DNA from: JAJEDW01 sp963555775
GTDB lineage: Bacteria > Acidobacteriota > Terriglobia > 20CM-2-55-15
NCBI GenBank assembly: GCA_963555775.3
Contig: CAUVWY020000010.1
Coordinates: forward strand, 372,001-436,000
DNA length: 64,000 nucleotides
Direction: 5' to 3'
Shown: in pieces, positions 7,336-15,708 of the stretch
Layout of the letters: each line of letters starts with the position of its first letter
Numbering within the stretch: position 1 is the stretch's first letter
Program-made: the position numbers and the translations under genes
The notes under the pieces: generated by a model
What the model was told of the DNA's origin: nothing
Databases searched by the model: none
What the model saw: the letters and a program-made list of their open reading frames with translations, nothing else

Positions 7336-9267
7336 ATGCTGGCTTTTTTCCGGCGTCGAAAGTGGATTTGGGTTGTTCTGATTACCGTCTTCAGCCTCGC
7401 GCTCATCGTAACGCTCATACCGGCAAACCTCGGGCCGCAGGTGTTTGTGGCTGGTAACGTGGCCGAGGTCGGCAGCGAAGTCGTCACCGCAGCCGAATTT
7501 CAGACCGCATACCACAACTACATGGACCAGATCGGCGCAGATCTGACCCCGGAAATGCTTCTGGCGTTCGGTTTCGACAGTCAGGTGATCGAATCGTTGA
7601 TCGACCAGTACGTCATGATCGCTGAAGCCAGACGCCTCGGACTGGAGGTGACTCCGGGAGAAATCCAGACCGCGATTCTCAGCACTGACGCCTTCCAGGA
7701 GAACGGAGCTTTCATCGGACTCCAGCGATATCGGGACCTGCTTGTGCAAAACGGACTGACCGTCGCAGAGTTCGAAGACAGCGTTCGCGATCAGGTACTG
7801 ATGGGCAAGCTTCAGGCCTTCCTCACCGAACCGATGGCCGTATCCGTCGAAGAAGTCGAGCTTGAGTACCGATACTCGAATGAACAGGTTGTGTTGGACT
7901 ATTTCGTAATCGACCCGCCGGCGCTTGAATCGCAAGTCGAGATGACCGAAGACGAGATGCGCGCCTACTATGATGCTAACGCCGCTCGCTACGTCATCCC
8001 GGAAAAACGAAGGGCCGAATACTTGTTCGTCGACACGGTTCGGATCCGAACCGATGCCGAATTGACCGAAGACGAGATGCGCGCCTACTACGACGAACGA
8101 ATTGGAGACTACCGGATCGAACCCAGGGTTTCAGCACAACACATCTTGTTCCGGACCCAGGGAAAATCGCCTGAAGAAGTCGCGGGAAGCCGCGAACTCG
8201 CTACCGATATCGCCGAACGTGCCAAGGCCGGAGAAGATTTCGCGGAATTGGCACGGGGATACTCGGAAGACACGTCGGCGGAATTCGGGGGTGACCTCGG
8301 GTCGTTCGGACCGGGACAGATGGTGCCCCAGTTCGAGACCGCGGCCTTTGCGTTAGGGGCGGGAGCGACGAGCGACCCCGTCGAAACGGAGTTCGGAATC
8401 CACATCATTCGGGTCAACGAAAAACAGGAAGAACGCACTCAGACGTTCGAGGAAGTGGAAATCGGCATCGATTCCATTCTCCGGTTTGAAAAAGCAATCG
8501 ACATTGCAGCGAGCCGTTCACAAGCCATCGCCGTCGCTCTGGTCAGCAACAGCGACGCCGCAGCGGTTGCCCAGGAGTATGAAGCCGATCTTCGGGAAAC
8601 CGAATTTCTGGCACGGGGAGACGTCTACAACGGTCTTTCCGATACCGCGGCACTGGAAAATCTGATTTTCTCACTTGCAGTCGACGAAGTAGGCACGGCC
8701 GTGGAAGTGGCGAACGGTCACGTTATTCCGATCCTCCGCGAAATCCAGGAGTCAAGGCCTGCGGCATACGAAGAAGCGACTGAAGATGTCGCTGACGATC
8801 TTCGAATTGAAAAGGCTGGCGAGTTGGCGGTCTCCACACGTGAAGAAGTCGAACAGTTGATCGCGGACGGCGCGCCTTTGGAGGATGCCGCCAACGCCGC
8901 CGGCCTCAACATTTTCACCAGTGCGCTGCTGACACGCGACGGCTCGATCCCGGAGTTTGGATCCACCACCGAACTGGACAGCCAGGCATTCACTCTCGCA
9001 ACCGGAGTCACCGCCGCGCCCGTAACGGTCGCCGGCCGAACGATTGCATTCTCTGTACGGGAAAGAGACGAACTGGACGAAGACGCCATGCTGACACGGA
9101 TTCCCGATCTTCAAACCCAGTTACTCAATCTAAGGAAGTCGCAGTTCATTACCGCTTACGCCATGGACGTAAAACAGCGGATGGTCAGAGACGGGGATAT
9201 CTGGAGAGTCGATGCCGAACGTCTTGCGGAAGTTGCCGAATCGGCCATGATCGGGCACGTGCATTAG
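7336..9267 (+). CDS. Membrane-anchored peptidyl-prolyl isomerase, PpiD/SurA type
   Basis: Periplasmic folding chaperone tethered to the inner membrane. A short cytoplasmic start (FFRRRKW) and one membrane helix (about 8-28) are followed by a SurA-type N-terminal helical domain with a helix-swapped arrangement, a parvulin (PPIC) domain at roughly 255-355 (QHILFRTQGKSPEE, FAELARGYSED, GGDLGSFGPGQMVPQFE, FGIHIIRV), and a second, degenerate isomerase-like region towards the C-terminus. Length 643 matches PpiD. I start at the ATG at 7336 because GGAGG lies six bases upstream. A 27-base exact repeat (7944-7970 and 8064-8090) duplicates the sequence TEDEMRAYY around residues 205 and 245, before the isomerase domain. 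Confidence 0.9.
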   Translation: MLAFFRRRKWIWVVLITVFSLALIVTLIPANLGPQVFVAGNVAEVGSEVVTAAEFQTAYHNYMDQIGADLTPEMLLAFGFDSQVIESLIDQYVMIAEARRLGLEVTPGEIQTAILSTDAFQENGAFIGLQRYRDLLVQNGLTVAEFEDSVRDQVLMGKLQAFLTEPMAVSVEEVELEYRYSNEQVVLDYFVIDPPALESQVEMTEDEMRAYYDANAARYVIPEKRRAEYLFVDTVRIRTDAELTEDEMRAYYDERIGDYRIEPRVSAQHILFRTQGKSPEEVAGSRELATDIAERAKAGEDFAELARGYSEDTSAEFGGDLGSFGPGQMVPQFETAAFALGAGATSDPVETEFGIHIIRVNEKQEERTQTFEEVEIGIDSILRFEKAIDIAASRSQAIAVALVSNSDAAAVAQEYEADLRETEFLARGDVYNGLSDTAALENLIFSLAVDEVGTAVEVANGHVIPILREIQESRPAAYEEATEDVADDLRIEKAGELAVSTREEVEQLIADGAPLEDAANAAGLNIFTSALLTRDGSIPEFGSTTELDSQAFTLATGVTAAPVTVAGRTIAFSVRERDELDEDAMLTRIPDLQTQLLNLRKSQFITAYAMDVKQRMVRDGDIWRVDAERLAEVAESAMIGHVH

Positions 9268-9271
9268 TGTC

Positions 9272-9290
9272 GGGTCCCATGTCGGGACCC
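9272..9290. terminator. Hairpin after the PpiD-like gene
   Basis: GGGTCCC-ATGTC-GGGACCC, a perfect 7-bp stem only five bases past the stop codon and between converging genes. There is no T-run on either side, so termination is plausible but not certain. Confidence 0.45.
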
Positions 9291-9337
9291 ATAGATAACG
9301 CGCCTGACGCCGAAGGGTCTTGGCCGGCAAGGTTTGG

Positions 9338-9370
9338 CAGTCCGTGGCAGGACCTTGCGGTGTCGGGTTT
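9338..9370 (-). repeat. Terminal module of a dispersed intergenic repeat
   Basis: On the minus strand this reads ...CCGCAAGGTCCTGCCACGGACTG. The same module ends the two 134-bp repeats at 17909-18042 and 28321-28454 and recurs at 50941-50965. It lies just downstream of the mdh stop codon. Confidence 0.6.
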
Positions 9371-9387
9371 CGAGCGCTGCTGGACCT

Positions 9388-10314
9388 TCAGACGCCGATA
9401 ATGTCGACCAGTTCCCTGACAGCGGCCGCCGACTTCTGGAGTTCGGCCCGTTCGGCCAGGGTGAGTTCGATCTGGATGATCTCTTCGACCCCGTTCCGTC
9501 CAAGCTTTACGGGCACGCCGACGTACAAGCCGCTGACCCCGTACTCTCCTTCAAGATATGCCGCGCACGGCAGGATCTTCTTCTTGTCCTGAAGTATCGC
9601 CGCAACCATTTCCACAATCGATGCTCCCGGAGCGTACCAGGCACTTGTGTTGAGCAAACCAACGATTTCAGCGCCGCCTTTCCGCGTCCGGTCCACAAGA
9701 CGTTCGATCGTATCGGCAGTCATCAGATCCGTGATGGGAATACCTGCAACCGTCGAATAACGGGGCAACGGAACCATCGTGTCGCCGTGGCCTCCCAGCA
9801 CAAACGCGTGGACGTTGTCGACGGACACATCGAGTTCCATGGCAATGAAGGAACGGAACCGTGCCGAATCCAGAACTCCCGCCATCCCCAGAACGCGATT
9901 CCGGGGAAAGCCGCTGACGCGCAACGCTGTCTGAACCATCGCATCCAACGGATTGCTGACCACGATCAGGATACAGTCGGGCGATTGTCTGACAACCTGT
10001 TCGGTCACGCTCTTCACGATGTTGTAGTTCGTCTTGAGCAAATCATCGCGGCTCATGCCGGGCTTCCGGGGTATACCGGCCGTTATCACGACGACATCCG
10101 AACCGGCGGTCTCGTCGTAGCTGTTGGTACCGGTGAGCCGCGAATCGTAGCCCCGGACCGGAGCTGTTTCCATGAGGTCCAGGGCCTTGCCTTGAGGAAC
10201 ACCTTCGACAATATCGACGAGAACGACGTCGCCTAGCTCCTTGTCGGCACAGTATTGAGCCGCGGTCGCACCAACGTTGCCGGCTCCCACTACAGTAATC
10301 TTGTTTCGTCCCAT
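9388..10314 (-). CDS. mdh: Malate dehydrogenase, NAD-dependent, LDH-like type
   Basis: Interconverts malate and oxaloacetate in the TCA cycle. The Rossmann motif GAGNVGAT is at residues 9-16. The substrate loop GIPRKPGMSRDDLL carries the arginine that selects dicarboxylates, arguing for malate rather than lactate. The catalytic histidine is in GGHGDTM near 178. Length 308 is that of the LDH-like malate dehydrogenases. It stands alone and is transcribed away from the arginine decarboxylase gene. Confidence 0.95.
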   Translation of the reverse strand: MGRNKITVVGAGNVGATAAQYCADKELGDVVLVDIVEGVPQGKALDLMETAPVRGYDSRLTGTNSYDETAGSDVVVITAGIPRKPGMSRDDLLKTNYNIVKSVTEQVVRQSPDCILIVVSNPLDAMVQTALRVSGFPRNRVLGMAGVLDSARFRSFIAMELDVSVDNVHAFVLGGHGDTMVPLPRYSTVAGIPITDLMTADTIERLVDRTRKGGAEIVGLLNTSAWYAPGASIVEMVAAILQDKKKILPCAAYLEGEYGVSGLYVGVPVKLGRNGVEEIIQIELTLAERAELQKSAAAVRELVDIIGV

Positions 10315-10567
10315 GATGAATGTTCTCCACGGCGCCCGAGCAGACTCCGACGACTCCTATGACCCCTATAAATGACGAGCCACCAGCCCGTCATCGATTT
10401 CGATAGTATTCGCAAACAGGCGGCGGGCACAAAGAGGCGACGCTAACATGCGCGGAAACGCCGTGTCAATTGACACCCCACGACCGATTCTGCTAGGTTG
10501 GCTCGCTTGCCCTGTTCGGTTCATGGACGCCGATGACACATCGGTCAACCGTTGAAGGAGATGCCGC

Positions 10568-11146
10568 GTGTTCGTAGCTCGAAAGATCTTTCTCACGAAG
10601 GGAGTGGGACGGCATCGGGAAAAGCTGACAAGCTTCGAAATGGCACTGCGGGATGGAGGCCTCGCCCCGTTCAATCTCGTATACGTCTCCAGCATCTTCC
10701 CACCCCATTGCAAACTCGTCCCCAGATCTCAGGGGTTGAAGTTCCTGCACCCTGGACAGATCGTATTCTCCGTCGTCAGTTCAAACGCGACGCGAGAACC
10801 CCATCGCCAGATCGCCGCTTCTATCGGCGTTGCAATTCCGACGGATCCGAACGCCTACGGATACCTGTCCGAACATCATTCGTTTGGAGAAAAGGAGGTT
10901 GTCGCCGGCGACTATGCCGAAGACCTCGCTGCGGAGATGCTGGCGACGACGCAGGGCGTGGAGTTCGACCCCGACAGAAGTTGGGACGAAAAGCGGGAAA
11001 TCTGGAGAATCTCGAACAAGATCGTCAAAAGTACGAGTATCACGAAAGCTGCCGTCGGAGACAGGAACGGTCTCTGGACAACTGTAGTGGCCGGCGCCAT
11101 ATTCATCCCGGAACCGATCTATACGCCTAGCAGCCTGTCGGACTAA
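10568..11146 (+). CDS. Pyruvoyl-dependent arginine decarboxylase
   Basis: Decarboxylates arginine to agmatine, the first step of a polyamine route. Such enzymes cleave themselves to make a pyruvoyl cofactor; the expected site is Ser41-Ser42 in NLVYVSSI, with Ser42 becoming the pyruvoyl group. Other family features are GLAPFN, FPPHC, IGVAIP, AYGYLSEHH and the final IFIP. The last residues (PSSLSD) and the stop codon lie inside the left arm of the inverted repeat at 11127-11256, so the natural C-terminus seems to have been replaced by repeat sequence. Length 192 is near normal. The family is common in archaea and scattered in bacteria. Confidence 0.92.
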   Translation: MFVARKIFLTKGVGRHREKLTSFEMALRDGGLAPFNLVYVSSIFPPHCKLVPRSQGLKFLHPGQIVFSVVSSNATREPHRQIAASIGVAIPTDPNAYGYLSEHHSFGEKEVVAGDYAEDLAAEMLATTQGVEFDPDRSWDEKREIWRISNKIVKSTSITKAAVGDRNGLWTTVVAGAIFIPEPIYTPSSLSD

Positions 11147-11256
11147 CACCGAATAAAAAACCTAAGTCATTCATATGACTGTGTTTACCGTTTCGGGCTA
11201 AAAAGGGCCGTTGTTGAAAACAAAGGACTTACGCCGAAAGTCCGACAGGCTGCTAG
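11127..11256. repeat. Intergenic element with perfect 18-bp terminal inverted repeats
   Basis: CTAGCAGCCTGTCGGACT (11127-11144) and its exact reverse complement (11239-11256) flank 94 bases. The left arm overlaps the end of the arginine decarboxylase gene and supplies its stop codon. The interior contains a GTTGTTGAAAACAAAGG segment that also occurs beside the element at 7141-7293. A related TAGCAGCCTG core is present near 7037. Confidence 0.75.
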
Positions 11257-11317
11257 TCCCGGCTGAGTGGAGAAACGACGGGTGCGCCCTGCATCCGGAC
11301 GCTCCGTTTTCGGCGAC

Positions 11318-11407
11318 GCAGAAACGAGGTTTTCCGGCGCTGCGCTTCAGCGTTGCTGAAACGTGGTTTTTCGGCGCCTCGCTTCTGCTCTGCAGAAACG
11401 AGGTAGT
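11318..11407. repeat. Three copies of a 37-bp imperfect tandem repeat forming hairpins
   Basis: GCAGAAACG (11318), GCTGAAACG (11355) and GCAGAAACG (11392) begin units spaced exactly 37 bases. The second and third are preceded by matching arms: TTCAGC-GTT-GCTGAA and TTCTGC-TCT-GCAGAA. The A/T change is compensated on both sides of the stem. In the minus-strand transcript these would form hairpins directly after the cstA stop codon, so they may act as a terminator or mRNA 3'-end stabiliser. Confidence 0.7.
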
Positions 11408-13090
11408 TCAGAGATTTTCGCCCATCGCCATCTCACGAAGCGTTCTCGTGTCCTTGCTGAAGCGAATAACCGCTTCAACCACCAGCCAGACGCTCAGGAT
11501 CAAGATGCAGCCCCCGACTACGGTCAGTATGATCTGACCTTCGTTGATGTACACGTTGATGTTGTACAGCATGGCGGCGATCGTAACGATCAGCATGAAA
11601 ACCATTGGCACGAACGTATACCAGTAGTTCCAACCCTTCTGTCGAAGATAGACCGAAACAGTGAGCAACGTCAGGGCGGCGAGAACCTGATTGGTACTGC
11701 CAAACAGGGCCCACAGGATGGCGCCCGCCGACTCGCCGTTGATCTGGTAGAAGGCGAAGAACGCGATGAAGCCCACGGCAATCAGCGAGGCGACGTAGCG
11801 ATTGCCAATCTGCGGGACACCCAGGGAATCGCCGATCTCGCCAATGTTGTACCGAAGCAGACGAGTCCCGGAATCCACGGTCGTCAATGCAAACGAAACG
11901 GCGACCAGTGCGATAAAGGCCTGAGCAACTTCCATCGGAACGCCCAGTTGCGAAACGAACAATGCCGCGCCGTTGATGAACGCGTTCATTGTGTCCGCCA
12001 ACCCGCTTGCCGTGTCCCAACTCGCATAGTGCTCGCTCCAGGATTCCGCGGAAATAAATCCCGCGGTTGTCGCCAACACGGCCAGAAGGCCCAAGATCGA
12101 CTCGCCGATCATCGCCCCGTAACCGATGGGAACCGCGTCGGTTTCCTTGTTGATCTGCTTCGACGTGGTACCCGAAGACACCAGGCCGTGGAAACCCGAG
12201 GCCGCGCCGCAGGCGATAATGATGAACACGAATGGGAAAATTGGGGGCGCGCCTTCAGGATTCGTATTTATCGCAGGCGCCACAAAATCCGGACGAAGAA
12301 CAAAGAAACCGACATATGCGGCCCCGAGCCCAAGATAAAGCAGCAGCGAATTGAGGTAATCGCGGGGCTGCAGCAGCAACCAGACCGGTAGAACCGAAGC
12401 TGAGAATGCGTACGCGAGCAGGATCAGGATCCACGAATTCCGGGAAATGTCTGGAAGCCCGAGAACGTCCAACGCCACGTAGATGGCGATCAACTGCAGG
12501 ACAAAGCCAGCCACCGTCATCGTCCCTATGCTGGCAGAACGCTTGTAGACGAACCAGCCGATCACCATCGCGACAGCCATCAGGAAGAAAGTCGGAAAGA
12601 CAGTCTGGGGATAGTAAACGCTGGTGAACAGATCGGCAACGGTTCCGATGAAGACCCCCATTACGAGGCAGATCAGGAAGAGAATAATCAGGAGAAACAG
12701 GGCCTTTGCCCGCTTGCCGATCAGGTTTTCGGCAATCTTTCCGATGCTCAGTCCACGATGCCTCATCGACACGACCAAGGCGCTGAAGTCGTGAACGGCG
12801 CCGATCAGGACCGATCCAAATACCACCCAGAGCATTGCCGGCAACCAGCCCCAGATCACCGCCAGCGCCGGACCCAACATCGGCGCCAGTCCCGCGATCG
12901 AGGCGAAGTGGTGTCCGAACAACACTCCCTTCCTGCTGGGGACGTAGTCCACGCCGTCTTTCAATGCATGCGCCGGCGTGACGGCGTCCGGATCGAGTTT
13001 GAAGATCCTGTTCCCGAGAAAACGTGCATAGAAACGCAGGAAGACGAAGTAGAGGACAAAGGCTGCAATCGCGGCCAATACGGGTTGCAT
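11408..13090 (-). CDS. cstA: Carbon starvation protein CstA family (peptide/pyruvate transporter)
   Basis: Integral membrane protein with about fifteen hydrophobic segments. The N-terminal CstA signature is clear: DPDAVTPAHALKDGVDYVPS, then FGHHFASIAGLAPMLGPALAVIWGW and GAVHDFSALVVSMRHRG. The C-terminal region contains VDSGTRLLRYNIGEI and LWALFGSTNQVLAALTL. Escherichia coli relatives are linked to peptide uptake (CstA) or pyruvate import (BtsT); the substrate cannot be told here. Length 560 places it with the shorter type. It is a single gene, followed by the tandem hairpins at 11318-11407. Confidence 0.92.
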   Translation of the reverse strand: MQPVLAAIAAFVLYFVFLRFYARFLGNRIFKLDPDAVTPAHALKDGVDYVPSRKGVLFGHHFASIAGLAPMLGPALAVIWGWLPAMLWVVFGSVLIGAVHDFSALVVSMRHRGLSIGKIAENLIGKRAKALFLLIILFLICLVMGVFIGTVADLFTSVYYPQTVFPTFFLMAVAMVIGWFVYKRSASIGTMTVAGFVLQLIAIYVALDVLGLPDISRNSWILILLAYAFSASVLPVWLLLQPRDYLNSLLLYLGLGAAYVGFFVLRPDFVAPAINTNPEGAPPIFPFVFIIIACGAASGFHGLVSSGTTSKQINKETDAVPIGYGAMIGESILGLLAVLATTAGFISAESWSEHYASWDTASGLADTMNAFINGAALFVSQLGVPMEVAQAFIALVAVSFALTTVDSGTRLLRYNIGEIGDSLGVPQIGNRYVASLIAVGFIAFFAFYQINGESAGAILWALFGSTNQVLAALTLLTVSVYLRQKGWNYWYTFVPMVFMLIVTIAAMLYNINVYINEGQIILTVVGGCILILSVWLVVEAVIRFSKDTRTLREMAMGENL

Positions 13091-13167
13091 AACGGACTTC
13101 CTCCTTAAGAGCGGGGCAACGAGGGCAAATCGATTCCCTTTCTACACTCCGCCAATATGACTGTCAA

Positions 13168-14691
13168 CTAACCGAGGGCAAACAGCGCCGCCCCACCGAG
13201 AAAAGGCTGAAGGAAGTTAAAGAACAACAGGACAAAAGTCGGAACCAGAACGATCGCCACCGCATCCATGACCAGCCCGTATCGGATCATCCGAGTGATG
13301 GGCACCTTTCCACTTGAATAGACAATGGCGTTGGGCGGCGTTGAAACCGGCAGAACGACCGACACGGACGCCGCGAGGCTGGCCGCTATCGCCGGGGGAA
13401 CGGGATCCACTCCAGCCGCCTGAGCGATGGAAATGATGACTGGAATCGCGATGTTCGCCGCGGCGGTGTTCGACATCGTCTCGGACATGATCGTGGCAAA
13501 GATTGCCGCGGTGAAGGTCAACGAGACCATCGAAGACACGCCGAGAGCACCGGTCAGTCCCGTACCGAACGTCTCGGCCAATCCGGTTTGAAACGCCAGT
13601 TGCCCCAGAGCCAGCCCGCCTCCGAAAAGCAGGACCGTGCCCCAATCGATTTTGGCTGCTTCAGCCCAGGTGATCGTGGATCTTCGCTCTCTGTCTATCG
13701 GCAGGACAAAAAGCAGGGCGGCGCCCGCGATTGCCGCAACGGAAATGGGCACCGACGACGACAACCCGGAAGCGATCGGGTGTTCGGAACCCAGGACCAG
13801 GGACAGCAAACCGGGAACAACCCACAACGTCACGGTGATCAGAAACGCGAACAGGACGTTCTTTTCACCCCTCTTCCATTCGCCCAACGCAGCCTTGCGC
13901 TCGGCAATGATCCGATCGGCTCCCGCAATTTCGCCCAGACCCCGGGCACCGACGCGAACCATGTACAGGATGAGAAAACCCATCATCAGTAAGGAGATGG
14001 GTACGCCGAACATCATCCATTCCACGAAGGTAATTTCCACCCCGGCAAACTCATTGACCATTCCAACGGCAATCACATTTGGCGGCGTCCCGACGATGGT
14101 CGCCATTCCGCCAAGCGAGCATCCGTAGGCCATGACCAGCATCAGCGCTGTACCGTAGCGCGGCGGCACATTGCCTTCCCGTTCCATGAACGTGAGCAAC
14201 GACAGGCCTACGGGCAATAACATTGCCGCCGTGGCCGTGTTGCTCATCCAGGCCGAGATGAAGGCGCCGATGCATCCATACGCGATCAGAATCCGCCCCG
14301 GATGCGCGCCGATCACCTTCCACGACATGACGCCATAGGCGATCCGCTCGTTCAACCGATGGACGAATATCGCCTGCGCGATGATGAAACTTCCGATAAA
14401 CAGAAAGATCAGCGGATCGGCGAACGGTGCAAAGGCTTCGCGAGCCGGAGCGACACCGAGCACCACGGCCAGCGTCGGACCCAGAAGAGCCGTAACCGGC
14501 AGAGGCAGCACCTCGGTCACCCACAACGTGATCACAAGCGCCATGATTGCGGCGAGGCGCTGCGCCGAAACATCCAGCGAAGGAATCGGCGCCAGCAGAA
14601 TCAGGGCAAACAGCGAAGGAGCAAGAACGAAACCGGCACGACGGCGCAGCCTGTCGAATCGGGTTGAATCCAGCACGGTATCTGAAAGCAT
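13168..14691 (-). CDS. DASS (SLC13) family sodium/anion symporter
   Basis: Predicted Na+-coupled carrier for dicarboxylates or sulfate with about eleven to twelve membrane segments. Family motifs are visible: SNTATAAMLLPVGLSLL in the first half, its counterpart MSNTAAANIAIPVIISIA in the second, TPPNVIAVGMVNEF and PVSTPPNAIVYSSG. The paired SNT motifs bind Na+ and carboxylate in characterised members such as VcINDY. I start at the ATG at 14691; its A-T-G shares one base with the stop of the upstream ThiF-like gene (TAATG), so the two are probably co-translated. The longer open frame to 14805 would overlap that gene and lacks homology. Confidence 0.9.
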   Translation of the reverse strand: MLSDTVLDSTRFDRLRRRAGFVLAPSLFALILLAPIPSLDVSAQRLAAIMALVITLWVTEVLPLPVTALLGPTLAVVLGVAPAREAFAPFADPLIFLFIGSFIIAQAIFVHRLNERIAYGVMSWKVIGAHPGRILIAYGCIGAFISAWMSNTATAAMLLPVGLSLLTFMEREGNVPPRYGTALMLVMAYGCSLGGMATIVGTPPNVIAVGMVNEFAGVEITFVEWMMFGVPISLLMMGFLILYMVRVGARGLGEIAGADRIIAERKAALGEWKRGEKNVLFAFLITVTLWVVPGLLSLVLGSEHPIASGLSSSVPISVAAIAGAALLFVLPIDRERRSTITWAEAAKIDWGTVLLFGGGLALGQLAFQTGLAETFGTGLTGALGVSSMVSLTFTAAIFATIMSETMSNTAAANIAIPVIISIAQAAGVDPVPPAIAASLAASVSVVLPVSTPPNAIVYSSGKVPITRMIRYGLVMDAVAIVLVPTFVLLFFNFLQPFLGGAALFALG

Positions 14692-15707
14692 TACAGACCA
14701 ACCATCCTCGAATACAGCGATTTCGCAACCGATGGCTCTTCGGTACCCTTGACAATGGCGCGCCCGTCGCGAAACAACGTGAGTTCGAAAGGCGGATTGA
14801 CACACTTCAACAGAAAATCGTTACCCTCCACGTCGCCAAACACTTTGAGAGTTCGTCCCATGGCGGACAGATCCAGTTCGGCGCGAGGGCTGGGAATCAA
14901 CTGCACCGCGTTGCGGCCGCACATCGTGATGGTGCGAACCGGACTCCCGTTCAGGTAGTCCATCCGTCCTCCCGCGCACAGAGGACAGGCTTCGCGCAGT
15001 TCCTTCGACAGACTCAATGTCTTGAATCTCAGGGACCATACATCCATCGAAACCAGGGATACGCCGTCGCTCGTCAACTGGCCCATCACATAACGCATGG
15101 CGTAGGTAACGGCCACCGACGCGACCGCCGTTGTCGCGGGAGCGATCACACCTGCGGTGTCGCACGTGGGCGAAGATCCGGCAGCCGGCAGATTCCGAAC
15201 GACACACCGCAGGCACGGACCATCGGTCAGTACCGGCATCGTCAGCCCATAGCTTCCAACCGCCGCGGAGTAAATCCATGGAGTCGCAGTTTTCCGGCAA
15301 GCGTCGTTCAGAACAAAACGGGTTTCGAAGTTGTCAAGGCCGTCCATAACGAGATCCAGACCATCGAGCCACGGCTCGATGTTGGACACGTTCAGATCGT
15401 CGACAACACCTTCGATCGTGACCGCCGAATTGATGCTCTTCAGCCGGCGTTCGGCGGCGACCGCTTTTGGAAGGTTCTGGCGGGCGTCATTTTCGTCGTA
15501 GAGTGTTTGCCGCTGCAGGTTGGATAACTCGACAAGGTCGCGGTCGACGATGCGGAGAAAACCCACGCCCGCTCTGACGAGTTGCTCGGCGATTACCGTT
15601 CCCAGGGCGCCAAGGCCCACCAGGCCGATTCGGGCATTCCCGAGCGCCTTCTGACCGGCGACACCGAACGGTTCGAAACGAACCTGACGGGAATACCGTT
15701 CTTCCAT
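14691..15707 (-). CDS. ThiF/MoeB/HesA-family E1-like adenylyltransferase
   Basis: Activates the C-terminus of a ubiquitin-like sulfur carrier (ThiS or MoaD) by adenylation. The nucleotide site GLGALGTVIAEQLVRAG is near residue 30, followed by IVDRDLVELSNLQRQTLY and the Asp of DGLDNFETR. Two zinc-binding pairs, CLRC and CPLC, are present. The last 90 residues resemble the tail of Bacillus-type ThiF, ending FRDGRAIVKG...SLYSRMVGL. I start at the ATG at 15707 (MEERYSRQVRF), which is the conserved family start and leaves one base after the Fic-like gene. ThiF versus MoeB cannot be separated without a partner gene. Confidence 0.88.
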   Translation of the reverse strand: MEERYSRQVRFEPFGVAGQKALGNARIGLVGLGALGTVIAEQLVRAGVGFLRIVDRDLVELSNLQRQTLYDENDARQNLPKAVAAERRLKSINSAVTIEGVVDDLNVSNIEPWLDGLDLVMDGLDNFETRFVLNDACRKTATPWIYSAAVGSYGLTMPVLTDGPCLRCVVRNLPAAGSSPTCDTAGVIAPATTAVASVAVTYAMRYVMGQLTSDGVSLVSMDVWSLRFKTLSLSKELREACPLCAGGRMDYLNGSPVRTITMCGRNAVQLIPSPRAELDLSAMGRTLKVFGDVEGNDFLLKCVNPPFELTLFRDGRAIVKGTEEPSVAKSLYSRMVGL

Positions 15708-15708
15708 C

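Noticed and set aside
14692..14805. N-terminal extension of the DASS transporter
   Set aside because: It would overlap the ThiF-like gene by over 110 bases and contains no membrane-protein features; the TAATG junction gives a better start.
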